A DNA stretch of 64,000 bases from Poriferisodalis sp965208925. Lineage in GTDB: Bacteria > Actinomycetota > Acidimicrobiia > Acidimicrobiales > Poriferisodalaceae. Each line of letters opens with the position of its first letter. Position 1 is the stretch's first letter. The stretch spans positions 806,001 through 870,000 of the forward strand of contig NZ_OZ242364.1 of assembly GCF_965208925.1 (NCBI RefSeq), given 5' to 3'. The position numbers and the translations under genes are program-made. Positions 1 to 11,430 of the stretch are shown in pieces. The notes below the pieces were generated by a model that saw only the letters and a program-made list of their open reading frames with translations, searched no databases and had not been told where the DNA came from.

Positions 1-3000
1 ACGGTGACGGTGACCGATGTGGACGAGACGCCCGAGGTGACCGGCCCCGCGGATCAAAACTCGTTCCAGGAGACGGAATACGACTCGTACGAACCGGGCA
101 TGGAACCTGATGTTGTGGTGGCGACGTTCGAGGCCCGCGACGAGGAAGGCGAGGTCATCGACTGGACGCTGTCGGGTGAGGACGCAAACGATTTCGACAT
201 CACCAAGAACGCGGCAGGCGAAGGCGTGGTCACCTTCAAGAACCCGCCGAACTACGAGCAGCCCACCGACGGGCCGGCTGATCAGAATTCCGACAACGTG
301 TACAAGTTCACGGTGGAGGCGAACGACGCCGCTGATCCCGACGCCAAGACAGGCTCGTGGAACTATCAGGTGACGGTGATCGATGTCAACGAGCGCCCGG
401 AGTTCACCGGGACGCCCCCGACGGCGATCACCTATGACGAGAACGACACCGTGGTCGTGGCGTCCTACAGCGCTCGTGACGAGGAGGGCGGTGTGACGTG
501 GTCGCTCACCGGCACCGACAGTGGTGACTTCTCCATCGACAGCGGCGGCACCGTCACCTTCAACAGCACGCCCGACTGGGAGGATCCCGATGACGACGGC
601 GGCGACAACGTGTACCAGTTCACGGTGGTCGCGACCGATGTGGAGCTGATGACATCGCCCCGTCGGGACGCCCGCCGGGAAGTGACGGTGACGGTGGCCG
701 ACGTAGAGGAGCCGGGCGCCATCGAGGTGAGCAACCTGAACCCGTCGGTGGCTGATCTCGATGCCATCCTGTTCACGCTGTCGGATCCCGACGGAGGGAT
801 CGTGCTGGCCGCGGGCGTTCTCTCGTGGAGAATCGAGCGGCGTCTGCCGATGCAGGGCTGGGAGACCATCGTCACGGGCGGTCCGTTGTCGCTGACGACG
901 GGGTACGGACCCGATGAGGACGACACCGGCTATGAGATCCGGGCGGTGGCGACCTACACCGACCGGCGGGGGTCGGGCAAGACCGCGGAGAGCGAGCCGA
1001 CCGCGGCCGTGACCGCGGACCCGATCGTCAACGCTCCCCCGCGGGTGACTGCGGGCACGTGTGACGTGCCCGAGGGGCCGGGGGGCCGCAACATCTGCAG
1101 CCCGACGTCGGCCACCGACCGCGACGGCGACTCACTGACATTCGCTCTGGCAAACGAGGCCGACGCCGCCAGGTTCGAGGTGCATGCGTCCTCGGGGCAG
1201 CTGCGCGCCATAGCGGCGCTGGACTTCGAGACGACGGTCGGGCCGATTCTGGTGCCGGTGCATGTGGCTGACGGCCGTGACGCCGACGGCAACGTCGAGA
1301 CTGATTTCGTCGCCGACGTATCGGCCACCTTCGCCATCAACATCCTCGACGTGGAAGAGGACGGCGTGGTGACGCTGTCCAACACCGATCCGGCCGTGGG
1401 CGACACGGTGACGGCGTCGCTGTCGGACGGCGACGGCTCGATCAGCAGCCTGGGGTGGCAGTGGGCGCGGTCGGTGAACGGTCGCACCAATTGGGTCAAC
1501 ATCACCGGCGCCGCCTCGCCGAGCTACAGCGTGCGCCAGCACGACGCGAACTTCTTCCTGCGCGCCACCGCCTCCTACGACGACAACCGCGGCGACGACA
1601 AGCGGGCTGAGTCGGTGACTGCACAGCCCGTGTTCAGCGACAACCGGCGGCCCAGCTTCCCGTCAACTGAGTCCGGCCAGCGCACCGTGACGGAGAACGC
1701 CCGAGGCGCGAACGTCGGCGCGCCGGTGACCGCGATCGATCCCGAGCGCGACCGCCTGACCTACTCGCTCGATGACACGGACGCCGACGCGGCTGCCTTC
1801 ACCATCGTGCAATCGACGGGCCAGATCCGCACCAAAGAGCCGCTGGACTTCGAGTCGAAGTCCAGCTACACGTTCACCGTCGAGGTCCACGACGGCAAGG
1901 ACGGCCAAGGCAACGCGTCGACGGCCGTCGACGACACCGTGGACGTCACGGTGACCGTCGTCAACGCTGAGGAGCCCGGCGAGATCACCCTGACCACCCT
2001 CACGGCCACCATCTCGGCCCGGGTGCGGGTGACTGCCATGCTGAACGACCCCGACGGCTCGATCAGCAACCTGACCTGGCAGTGGACGCGCTCGCCCAAC
2101 GGCCGCAGCGGTTGGGTCATCATCGGCGGCGCGACAGGGCCGCAGTACACGCCCACGCTGGAAGCCGACGCCGGCAACTTCCTGCGAGCCACCGCCACCT
2201 ACACCGACGGCCACGGCACCGAAACGAATACCGCCGAGAAGGTGTCGACCCGGGTCGGCCAGCCGCCGCCGATCAACGCCGCGCCCGCGTTCGGTGCGAC
2301 AGAGGACGGACGCCGCAGCATCGCCGAGGACGCCGGCAGCGGCGACCCGATCGGCGACCCGGTCGCAGCCGACGACTTCAACAACGACACCTTGTCCTAC
2401 AGCGTCGGCGGCGCCGACGCGGCCTCATTCGACATCGACGCCAGTACCGGGCAGCTGCGACTGGCATCGGGCGTGCAGCTCGACTTCGAGACCAAGCGGA
2501 GCTACCGGGTGGTCGTGTCGGTCAGCGACGGCGCCGACCCCAACGACGACCCCGACAACGCCGTCGACGACACCATCACCGTGACCATCACGGTGACCGA
2601 CGTCAACGAGGCCCCGGTGCTCACCGGCGACACCAGTCCCGTCGTCGCCGAGAACACGAGGTCTGCGGTCGCGACCTTCCGCGGCGCCGACCCCGAGCGC
2701 GACACGCTCGACTGGACGGTCAGCAATGACGCGTTCTGGATCTCGGGGCAGGGCCAGCTCTGGTTCGTATCGCCGCCCAGCTTCGAGGACGGCACCTCCC
2801 ACCGGGTGACGGTCGAGGCCACTGATCCCGAGGGGCTGTCGGACACGCTGGACATCACCGTCACCGTCACCGACGTCGAAGAGCAGGGAACGGTGCGCGT
2901 CACTCCGCTGCGAGGCTGGGTCGGCACCCGGTTCACCGCGACGCTCACCGATGACGACGGCAGCACCAGCGGCATCATCTGGCAATGGTCGAGGTCGCGC

Positions 3001-4563
3001 AGCCGCTCAGGCGGGGACGACATTCCCAATGCGACCTCGGCCAGCTACACCGCCACCGACGACGACATCGGTCACTTCCTGCGGGTCACCGCCTCCTACA
3101 GCGACCGCCGCGGCAGCAACAAGGAGGCTTCTGCCGCGCTCACCGCACGTATCGCCGGCGCCGTTGAACGACCGTCGTCCAACACCGCGCCAGAGTTCGC
3201 CGACACCTCGGTCACCCGCTCGGTCGGCGGGGGCACCGCGCCGGGACGCGCTGTCGGCCCGCCGGTGCGAGCCGAGGACGCCGAGAACGACGATGTGTTG
3301 AGCTACGCCCTGTCCGGCGTCGACGCGGAGCTCTTCGACATCGACCCGGCTACTGGCCAGCTGCGCACCAAGGGCGTCCTCGATCCCGATGTGCAGAACA
3401 CCTACACCGTGGTCGTGGAGGTCAACGACGGCTTCGACGGCAGCTATGACCCTTCCGACAGCACCGACGACACCGTCGAGGTCACCATCGCCATCACCGC
3501 GCTCAGCACACAGCGGGGCACTTTCGGTGGCGGCTTCGGCGGCGGCTCGGGAGGCGGCGGCTCGGGAGGCGGCGGTGGCGGCGGAGGAGATCTCGACATC
3601 GGCGTCGCCACGTTCGTGGTGGCAAACGGTTGGAGTCCGGCCGATGTGGGCACCGCGTCGGTGCTTGCTGCGAGGACCCTCGGCGCAGTGGTGCTCTACA
3701 CGGCCGGAGACGAGCTGTCCCCCGAGACCGCTGAGCTGCTGCGCGAGGCACAGCCCGCCCAAGTGCTCATCGTGGGCGGCACCGCTGCGGTATCCACCGG
3801 CGTGCGCTCCCAGATTCGTGCCGCGTCGGGGGACTCGGGCTTGGTGCGCATCACCGGGCAGGACCGCGCCGACACCGCTGCGGCGGCGGCGCGCCGCGTC
3901 CTCGGCCTGCCACCGGACGCGGGATCAGTGACGCTGGTGATCGCGAATGGCTGGTCGCCGCCGGACATCGGCGCGGCAGCAGCACTCGCGGCGCGCAGCG
4001 GCCGTGCGGCGGTCGCGTACACCCAACGCGACGCGCTGCCCGAGCCCACTGCGGCACTGCTGCGCGACTACGAGATCGCGCGGGTGTTCATCGTGGGAGG
4101 CACCGCCGCGATCAGCGACGCCGTAGCTCAACGGATCGCCGTCCTGGCGCCTGATGCAACAGTGACGCGACTCGTCGGCACCGACCGCATCGACACCGCC
4201 GCTCAGGCCGCGCGGCGAGTGCTCGGCAGCGCCTTGGGCGCACCCCGGGACATCACCCTGGTGATCGCCAACGGCTGGTCTCCTCCCGACGCAGGCGTGG
4301 CAGCCGCCTTCGCCGCCGCGACCGACAACGCCGCCGTCGCATACACCGCACGCGACACCCTGCCCGACGCCACCGCAGCGCTCATACGCGACTACCGGCC
4401 CGCCCGCGTGATCATTCTCGGCGGCAGAGCCGCGGTCTCCGATGATGTGCGAACTGCGATCTCCCAGGTCGCAGCCGACACAACAGTCATTCAGCGAATC
4501 ACCGGCGACACCCGCACCGACACCGCCGCCCGCGCCGCCCATCGAATTCTCCGAGGCCCCTGA
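1..4563 (+). CDS. Cadherin/Ig-like repeat surface protein with C-terminal CWB2 repeats (5' truncated)
   Basis: The frame is open from base 1, so the start lies upstream of the window. The visible 1520 codons hold about seven cadherin-like modules of roughly 100 aa, most ending in VTVTVTDVEE-like strands and carrying DxFxID..G.L and LDFE signatures. Four Ig-like modules (core WQW.RS and FLRATA.Y.D) are interspersed with them. A Gly/Ser-rich linker follows at about residues 1172-1196. The C-terminus is three CWB2 repeats starting near nt 3595, 3928 and 4255, each with a VVANGWSP-type start and a VGGTAAVS core. CWB2 modules are known to hold proteins non-covalently on cell walls of Gram-positive bacteria, so this is inferred to be a secreted adhesin or matrix protein. 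The signal peptide would lie outside the window. No sortase motif is seen. The gene converges on the next one. Confidence 0.85.
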   Translation, partial: TVTVTDVDETPEVTGPADQNSFQETEYDSYEPGMEPDVVVATFEARDEEGEVIDWTLSGEDANDFDITKNAAGEGVVTFKNPPNYEQPTDGPADQNSDNVYKFTVEANDAADPDAKTGSWNYQVTVIDVNERPEFTGTPPTAITYDENDTVVVASYSARDEEGGVTWSLTGTDSGDFSIDSGGTVTFNSTPDWEDPDDDGGDNVYQFTVVATDVELMTSPRRDARREVTVTVADVEEPGAIEVSNLNPSVADLDAILFTLSDPDGGIVLAAGVLSWRIERRLPMQGWETIVTGGPLSLTTGYGPDEDDTGYEIRAVATYTDRRGSGKTAESEPTAAVTADPIVNAPPRVTAGTCDVPEGPGGRNICSPTSATDRDGDSLTFALANEADAARFEVHASSGQLRAIAALDFETTVGPILVPVHVADGRDADGNVETDFVADVSATFAINILDVEEDGVVTLSNTDPAVGDTVTASLSDGDGSISSLGWQWARSVNGRTNWVNITGAASPSYSVRQHDANFFLRATASYDDNRGDDKRAESVTAQPVFSDNRRPSFPSTESGQRTVTENARGANVGAPVTAIDPERDRLTYSLDDTDADAAAFTIVQSTGQIRTKEPLDFESKSSYTFTVEVHDGKDGQGNASTAVDDTVDVTVTVVNAEEPGEITLTTLTATISARVRVTAMLNDPDGSISNLTWQWTRSPNGRSGWVIIGGATGPQYTPTLEADAGNFLRATATYTDGHGTETNTAEKVSTRVGQPPPINAAPAFGATEDGRRSIAEDAGSGDPIGDPVAADDFNNDTLSYSVGGADAASFDIDASTGQLRLASGVQLDFETKRSYRVVVSVSDGADPNDDPDNAVDDTITVTITVTDVNEAPVLTGDTSPVVAENTRSAVATFRGADPERDTLDWTVSNDAFWISGQGQLWFVSPPSFEDGTSHRVTVEATDPEGLSDTLDITVTVTDVEEQGTVRVTPLRGWVGTRFTATLTDDDGSTSGIIWQWSRSRSRSGGDDIPNATSASYTATDDDIGHFLRVTASYSDRRGSNKEASAALTARIAGAVERPSSNTAPEFADTSVTRSVGGGTAPGRAVGPPVRAEDAENDDVLSYALSGVDAELFDIDPATGQLRTKGVLDPDVQNTYTVVVEVNDGFDGSYDPSDSTDDTVEVTIAITALSTQRGTFGGGFGGGSGGGGSGGGGGGGGDLDIGVATFVVANGWSPADVGTASVLAARTLGAVVLYTAGDELSPETAELLREAQPAQVLIVGGTAAVSTGVRSQIRAASGDSGLVRITGQDRADTAAAAARRVLGLPPDAGSVTLVIANGWSPPDIGAAAALAARSGRAAVAYTQRDALPEPTAALLRDYEIARVFIVGGTAAISDAVAQRIAVLAPDATVTRLVGTDRIDTAAQAARRVLGSALGAPRDITLVIANGWSPPDAGVAAAFAAATDNAAVAYTARDTLPDATAALIRDYRPARVIILGGRAAVSDDVRTAISQVAADTTVIQRITGDTRTDTAARAAHRILRGP

Positions 4564-4605
4564 CCGGCAGCCCGCACTCCCACCACCGCGCTGTGTTCCC
4601 GGCAG

Positions 4606-5418
4606 CTAGCGGAAGGTGAGCCCCCGCCGACGGCGCCGACCACGCAGCGCAACAACAGTCACAACAACAACGATGAAGCCAAGAACAATCCACCAGATCA
4701 CCGCGATCCGAACCCCCCGGGAAGCCCGCTCGGCCAACCGCTCGGCCTCCGCCTCAGCCGCAGCAAGCTCAGTGTCCAACAGCTCGCCGGAGACGCGCAG
4801 CTCCCGAACTCCCCCCTCGTTCAGCGTCATCACGCCCTCGGCAGGCAAGCTCCCAGCCCCTTGAGGCACGGTCGCACGCACCACCAGCGTCACCAGCTCG
4901 TCGAGCGGCGCCCCCGCCCGCGCCTCGATCTCGGGGATCGGCAGCCCGAACAGCTCGCCTTCCAAGGCATCAGCGGTGGCCGGATTCACCAGCCCGGCCG
5001 CCGGACGGTCCAAGCCGACGGTCACCGTCAGGTCGTAGATCACGTGTGCCCCGTCACGCGAACCCGCAAACGTCGCTGATCGGAACAAACCCGCTGAGCC
5101 GTCCGCCGGCCGGTCGATCTCAGCGAGCACCGCTGCCAGCTCGGCGGGCGACGAGAAACGCTTGGATGCCGCCACCCGGAGGCGCTCGCCCGCGGGCGTC
5201 TGCTCGCCGAACTGCCGGATGTCCCAGCCGACCAGATCGTCGGTCACGATGATCTCGCCCAGATCGGGCACCCACCGCATCACCTCTTCATCGAAGGTGA
5301 CCTCGACGGTGACCTTGCCGGCGCCGTCATGCGCGATGTCGATGTCGACGACGATGTCAGCCCGGCAGCCCGCCGCCAGCACCAGCACGCCGAGAAGCAC
5401 GAGCGCGGCGCCGAGCAT
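4606..5418 (-). CDS. LppM-like membrane-anchored lipoprotein
   Basis: The 270-aa protein begins with a hydrophobic segment and a lipobox (VLAAGC), followed by an extracytoplasmic beta-rich domain starting DIVVDIDIAHDG. A single C-terminal transmembrane helix (about IAVIWWIVLGFIVVVVTVVAL) and a cytoplasmic Arg-rich tail complete it. Lipobox plus LppM-like domain plus C-terminal helix is the layout of the actinobacterial LppM family (mycobacterial LppM is linked to envelope and phagosome phenotypes). The family call rests on architecture and sequence feel. The ATG at 5418 lacks a clear ribosome site and gives an n-region with no positive charge. A GTG at 5484, two bases after the clpC stop, would add RR-containing residues and couple the gene to clpC. 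It lies directly downstream of clpC on the same strand. Confidence 0.7.
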   Translation of the reverse strand: MLGAALVLLGVLVLAAGCRADIVVDIDIAHDGAGKVTVEVTFDEEVMRWVPDLGEIIVTDDLVGWDIRQFGEQTPAGERLRVAASKRFSSPAELAAVLAEIDRPADGSAGLFRSATFAGSRDGAHVIYDLTVTVGLDRPAAGLVNPATADALEGELFGLPIPEIEARAGAPLDELVTLVVRATVPQGAGSLPAEGVMTLNEGGVRELRVSGELLDTELAAAEAEAERLAERASRGVRIAVIWWIVLGFIVVVVTVVALRGRRRRRGLTFR

Positions 5419-5486
5419 GCGACGACGCGGGTTCTGGCAAGCCCTAGACCCCGGCGAACCGCACGCAGGTGTTCGCCGGAACACGC

Positions 5487-7988
<2,502 letters not shown>

Positions 7989-8153
7989 TGGGCCTCCTGG
8001 TCTGAGCCTTGCACCCCGTCCTGCACAGAGCGCCGAAGGTCTCCTGAGCGCAGTGTAACGATGCCCTGCCGCATCGCTCCCTCATGATTCTGGGGCTGCT
8101 CGCGCCCGCCGAGGGCCGCGCGCCACGAGTGCGGCAACAGCGCCGCTGTCGTT

Positions 8154-8159
8154 TACGGT
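8154..8159 (+). promoter_or_regulatory. Possible -10 element for a leaderless transcript
   Basis: TACGGT fits the actinobacterial TAnnnT -10 pattern and ends six bases before the GTG start at 8166, so transcription would begin at or next to the start codon. There is no Shine-Dalgarno sequence ahead of this GTG, which agrees with a leaderless mRNA. No convincing -35 was seen. Confidence 0.35.
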
Positions 8160-8165
8160 GGCGCC

Positions 8166-9197
8166 GTGGCGCCCCTTTCCCCGTTGCAGACCCGGCCCGC
8201 TGCCGAGGCTGACTTGGCCCGTGTGGAGGCCGCCTTGCGCGCTGCGGCGGTCACCGGCGACGAGTTCCTCACCGAGGTGACCTCGCACCTGATCCCTGCG
8301 GGCGGCAAGCGGCTGCGGCCCGCGTTCGTCATCGCGTCAGCGCTCGCGATCGATCCCGACGGCGCTGCGGCCGATGCGGTCACCGAAGAGATGGTGTGCG
8401 GCGGCGTTGCGGTGGAACTGGTGCACCTGGGATCGCTGTACCACGACGACGTCATGGACGACGCAGAGACCCGCCGCGGCATCGAGGCGGTGAATCACCG
8501 CTGGGGCAACCTGAAGGCGATCCTGGCCGGCGACTTCCTGCTGGCCAAAGCGTCGGAGCTGGCGGCGTCGCTGGGCACCGAAGTGGCCGCGCTGCTGGCC
8601 GCCACGATCGGTCGGCTGTGCGAGGGCCAGGTGCGCGAGCTCCAGCTGATCTATGACCGGAGCCGCACCGAGGACCAGTATTTCCTGGCCATCCAGGGCA
8701 AGACCGCCGAGCTGTACGCGACGTCGTGCCGTATCGGCGGGCTGGTGGCCGGCGTCGACGGCGAGACCCTGGACCGCCTCACCAGCTTCGGGCTCGCCTA
8801 CGGCATGGCATTCCAGATCGTCGATGACGTGCTCGACCTGGTTGCCTCCGACGAGGAGCTCGGCAAGCCCTCGGGCAACGACTTGCGCGAGGGCGTGTAC
8901 ACGCTGCCGGTGATCCGGATGCTGGCGGACGGGCAACCGGACGGTGAGCGCCTGAGCGAGCTGCTCGGCGAGCCGCTCGACGACGACCGGCGGGATCGGG
9001 CCCGGGCGATCGTGGTGGACGGCCGCGAGATCGCCAGCTCGGTGCAGACCGCGCAGCGCTACGTGACTGCAGCCCTCGATGCGCTGACGCCACTGCAGAC
9101 CACACCGGGGGTGGTCGGGCTCCGTGCCGCAGCGTCGAACCTGCTCAGCGCGCTGCCCGTGTCCGCTGGGGCTGGCGCAGCCGCGGGCGCTGATTGA
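8166..9197 (+). CDS. Polyprenyl diphosphate synthase
   Basis: This is a trans-prenyltransferase that extends allylic diphosphates with isopentenyl diphosphate, probably to make the menaquinone side chain. The 343-aa protein has GGKRLRP near residue 46, the first Asp-rich motif DDVMD at 94-98 followed by DAETRRG, and the second Asp-rich motif VDDVLD near 220 followed by GKPSGNDLREGVYTLP. These are the canonical substrate and Mg2+ sites. Chain length cannot be read with confidence. The GTG start is likely leaderless. The stop overlaps the possible TTG start of folP, so the two are probably co-transcribed. Clp and prenyl synthase genes are divergent here. Confidence 0.93.
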   Translation: MAPLSPLQTRPAAEADLARVEAALRAAAVTGDEFLTEVTSHLIPAGGKRLRPAFVIASALAIDPDGAAADAVTEEMVCGGVAVELVHLGSLYHDDVMDDAETRRGIEAVNHRWGNLKAILAGDFLLAKASELAASLGTEVAALLAATIGRLCEGQVRELQLIYDRSRTEDQYFLAIQGKTAELYATSCRIGGLVAGVDGETLDRLTSFGLAYGMAFQIVDDVLDLVASDEELGKPSGNDLREGVYTLPVIRMLADGQPDGERLSELLGEPLDDDRRDRARAIVVDGREIASSVQTAQRYVTAALDALTPLQTTPGVVGLRAAASNLLSALPVSAGAGAAAGAD

Positions 9198-10090
9198 GCG
9201 TGGCCGGGGCGCAGATGCCGCCGGGCTGGCCGATCCGGCGCCGCTACCGGCATGGCTGGTGGGATCCCGGCCGTGGACCGTGCTGGCAGTGGGGATCCCG
9301 CACGTTCGTGATGGGCATCATCAACGCCACCGACGACTCGTTCTCCGGCGACGGCGTGGCCGATCGACTCGACGAGGCGCTGGCGCTGACACACGAACTC
9401 ACTGACGGCGGGGTCGACATCATCGACATCGGCGGCGCCTCCAGCCGTCCGGGCGCAGAACCCACGCCCGTCGAGGTGGAACGCAAGCGTGCGGTCCGGG
9501 TGATCGAGGCCGTTCGCGCCGAGCTGGACCGCACCGGTGCTGATGTGCCGATCTCGGTGGACACGACCTGGGCCGAGGTTGCCGGTCCCGCCTTCGATGC
9601 CGGCGCCACGGTCGTGAACGACATCACCGGCTTTCGACTCGATCCCCGAATGGCACCGCTCGTGGCCGAGCGCGGTGCCGCGGCCGTGCTCATGCACAAC
9701 CAGCGCGGCCGGCCGCACACCGACCTGATCGCCGACGTGACCGCTGGGCTCAAGGCCAGCCTCCAGATCTGCGCCGAGGCCGGCGTGAGCAGCGATCGCA
9801 TCGTGGTCGATCCCGGGTTCGGCTTCGGATTCGGTGTCTCGCAGAACCTCGAGATGATGCGCCGCCTGCCCGAGCTCTGGGCGCTCGAGCTGCCCATGCT
9901 CATCGGCACGTCACGCAAGTCCACCATCGGTGCGGTCACCAACGCCGAGATCGACGACCGCCTGTTCGGCACCGCCGCCACGATCACTGCCGCCATCTGC
10001 GCAGGGATCGACATCGTGCGTGTGCACGACACCGCCCAGATGGCTCAGGCGATCCGGATGACCGACGCCATCGTCCGCCCCGCCCGCTAG
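9194..10090 (+). CDS. folP: Dihydropteroate synthase
   Basis: The enzyme condenses 6-hydroxymethyl-dihydropterin diphosphate with p-aminobenzoate in folate synthesis. The 298-aa reading frame contains the family start motif MGIINATDDSFSGDG near residue 40, then DIIDIGGASSRPGAEP, ISVDTT and VNDIT. It ends with the pterin site VDPGFGFGFG..QN and the phosphate-site region IGTSRKS. The canonical NATPDSFSDGG is altered to NATDDSFSGDG. The first ~35 residues are Trp-rich and outside the conserved TIM barrel, so starts at GTG 9200 or ATG 9215 are equally possible; TTG 9194 overlaps the upstream stop as TTGA. It is separated from folB and folK by about 3.2 kb and lies on the opposite strand. folE is not in the window. 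Confidence 0.92.
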   Translation: MSVAGAQMPPGWPIRRRYRHGWWDPGRGPCWQWGSRTFVMGIINATDDSFSGDGVADRLDEALALTHELTDGGVDIIDIGGASSRPGAEPTPVEVERKRAVRVIEAVRAELDRTGADVPISVDTTWAEVAGPAFDAGATVVNDITGFRLDPRMAPLVAERGAAAVLMHNQRGRPHTDLIADVTAGLKASLQICAEAGVSSDRIVVDPGFGFGFGVSQNLEMMRRLPELWALELPMLIGTSRKSTIGAVTNAEIDDRLFGTAATITAAICAGIDIVRVHDTAQMAQAIRMTDAIVRPAR

Positions 10091-10101
10091 GCGCTGGCGG
10101 A

Positions 10102-11421
10102 TCAGCGGTCGACTGGTGCGACTGTGCCGTCGGGCATGAGCTGGGTGCGGGTGCCGTCGGCGGCTTCGCCGTAGAACGTCGACTGATCCGACGCCTCGAG
10201 CGTGGCCAGCATGGCCGGCAGCGGCTCATCGACGCTGCGCAGGAACTCGATCACCAGATCGGGACCGAGATGGTCGAGCATCTCGAAGGGGCCGTGCACC
10301 CAGTTGAAGCCCCAGCGGATGGCGTTGTCGACGTTGGCGATGTCGTCGGCGATCTCGGGCACCAGATCGGCCGCGTAGGTCAGCGTGCCGCCGAAGACGT
10401 GCCGGGCGAGCTCGCCCTGGACCGAGTCGGCAAACAGCACTGCGCCGAGGTCAGCGGGCACGCCTTCGAGATCGGGTGGCACCGCAACGCGCCATTCTCC
10501 GGTGACGAGATCGAAGGTCTCGGCCTTGCGCGATCCGTCATCCAGCTTGGTTCGCCGGCTGAATCCGCCGCCGGTCTTTCGCCCGAGCTGGCCGCGGTCG
10601 GCCATCGCTTGTTCCGCCTCGGGAAAGGCAGTGAAGTCGAGCCCGCGGTCGCCCGGCGGCAGGTTCTGGGCCAGGTTGGCGCCCACCAGCTCCATCACAT
10701 CGAGGCCGATGAGATCGATGAGCCCGTACAAGCCGGTCGGGGGCAGTCCGATCGGCGCGCCCAGCACGGCGTCGATGGTCTCCTGGGTCATGCCGTCTGC
10801 CAGGAAGGGCTTGGCCACGTGCAAGCCCCTCAGCATGAAGAAGCAGCCGATGCGGTTGCCGATGAAGTTGACCGTGTCCTTGGCGTGGACGACGCCTTTG
10901 CCGAGCCGCTCGGCGCCGAAACGTGCGAACGCGTCGATCACCTCCGGCTCGGTGTCTTCGCCGGGCACCAGCTCGAACAGCTTCATCACCCGCACCGGGT
11001 TGAAGAAGTGGGTGATCGCCACGTCGCGGCGGAACCGCTCGCTCATGCCCTCGGAGATCTGGCGCAGCGGAATGCCCGAGGTGTTCGACGAGATGACCGA
11101 GCCGTCGCTGCGCGCCGCTTCGAGTCGCTCGAACAGCTCGCGCTTGGTGGCGAGGTCTTCGATGACTGCCTCGCACACCCAGTCGTAGCCGGCGATGTCG
11201 TCGAGCCGGTCATCGACCGTGCCGATGCTGACGAGTCCCTGGGCGTCCGCGTCGACGCCGTCCAGCGCACGCTGCGCCGCGGCGGGATCAGCGTCGAGCA
11301 CGAGCACCCGGCACCCCGCAGCTGCGGATGCCGCGGCGATGCCGGCACCCATGGTGCCTGCGCCGATGACTGCTACTGAGTCGATGCGCCTCGCAGGCTC
11401 GGCCGTATTGATTTCGCTCAT
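10102..11421 (-). CDS. 3-hydroxyacyl-CoA dehydrogenase
   Basis: This NAD+-dependent enzyme oxidises 3-hydroxyacyl-CoA in beta-oxidation. The 439 aa begin with a Rossmann fold (VAVIGAGTMGAGIA, residues 16-29), then SSNTSGIPL and the catalytic-region motif THFFNPVRVMKLFELV. A GNRIG motif leads into the C-terminal 3HCDH domains. The last ~120 residues (IRWGFNW.HGPFEMLD) resemble the second 3HCDH domain of FadN/FadB-type enzymes. The enoyl-CoA hydratase part found in those fused proteins is absent, so it appears to be a stand-alone dehydrogenase. It sits nine bases downstream of an acyl-CoA dehydrogenase gene, which makes a two-gene beta-oxidation operon likely. Confidence 0.9.
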   Translation of the reverse strand: MSEINTAEPARRIDSVAVIGAGTMGAGIAAASAAAGCRVLVLDADPAAAQRALDGVDADAQGLVSIGTVDDRLDDIAGYDWVCEAVIEDLATKRELFERLEAARSDGSVISSNTSGIPLRQISEGMSERFRRDVAITHFFNPVRVMKLFELVPGEDTEPEVIDAFARFGAERLGKGVVHAKDTVNFIGNRIGCFFMLRGLHVAKPFLADGMTQETIDAVLGAPIGLPPTGLYGLIDLIGLDVMELVGANLAQNLPPGDRGLDFTAFPEAEQAMADRGQLGRKTGGGFSRRTKLDDGSRKAETFDLVTGEWRVAVPPDLEGVPADLGAVLFADSVQGELARHVFGGTLTYAADLVPEIADDIANVDNAIRWGFNWVHGPFEMLDHLGPDLVIEFLRSVDEPLPAMLATLEASDQSTFYGEAADGTRTQLMPDGTVAPVDR

Positions 11422-11430
11422 CGCCCCTGC

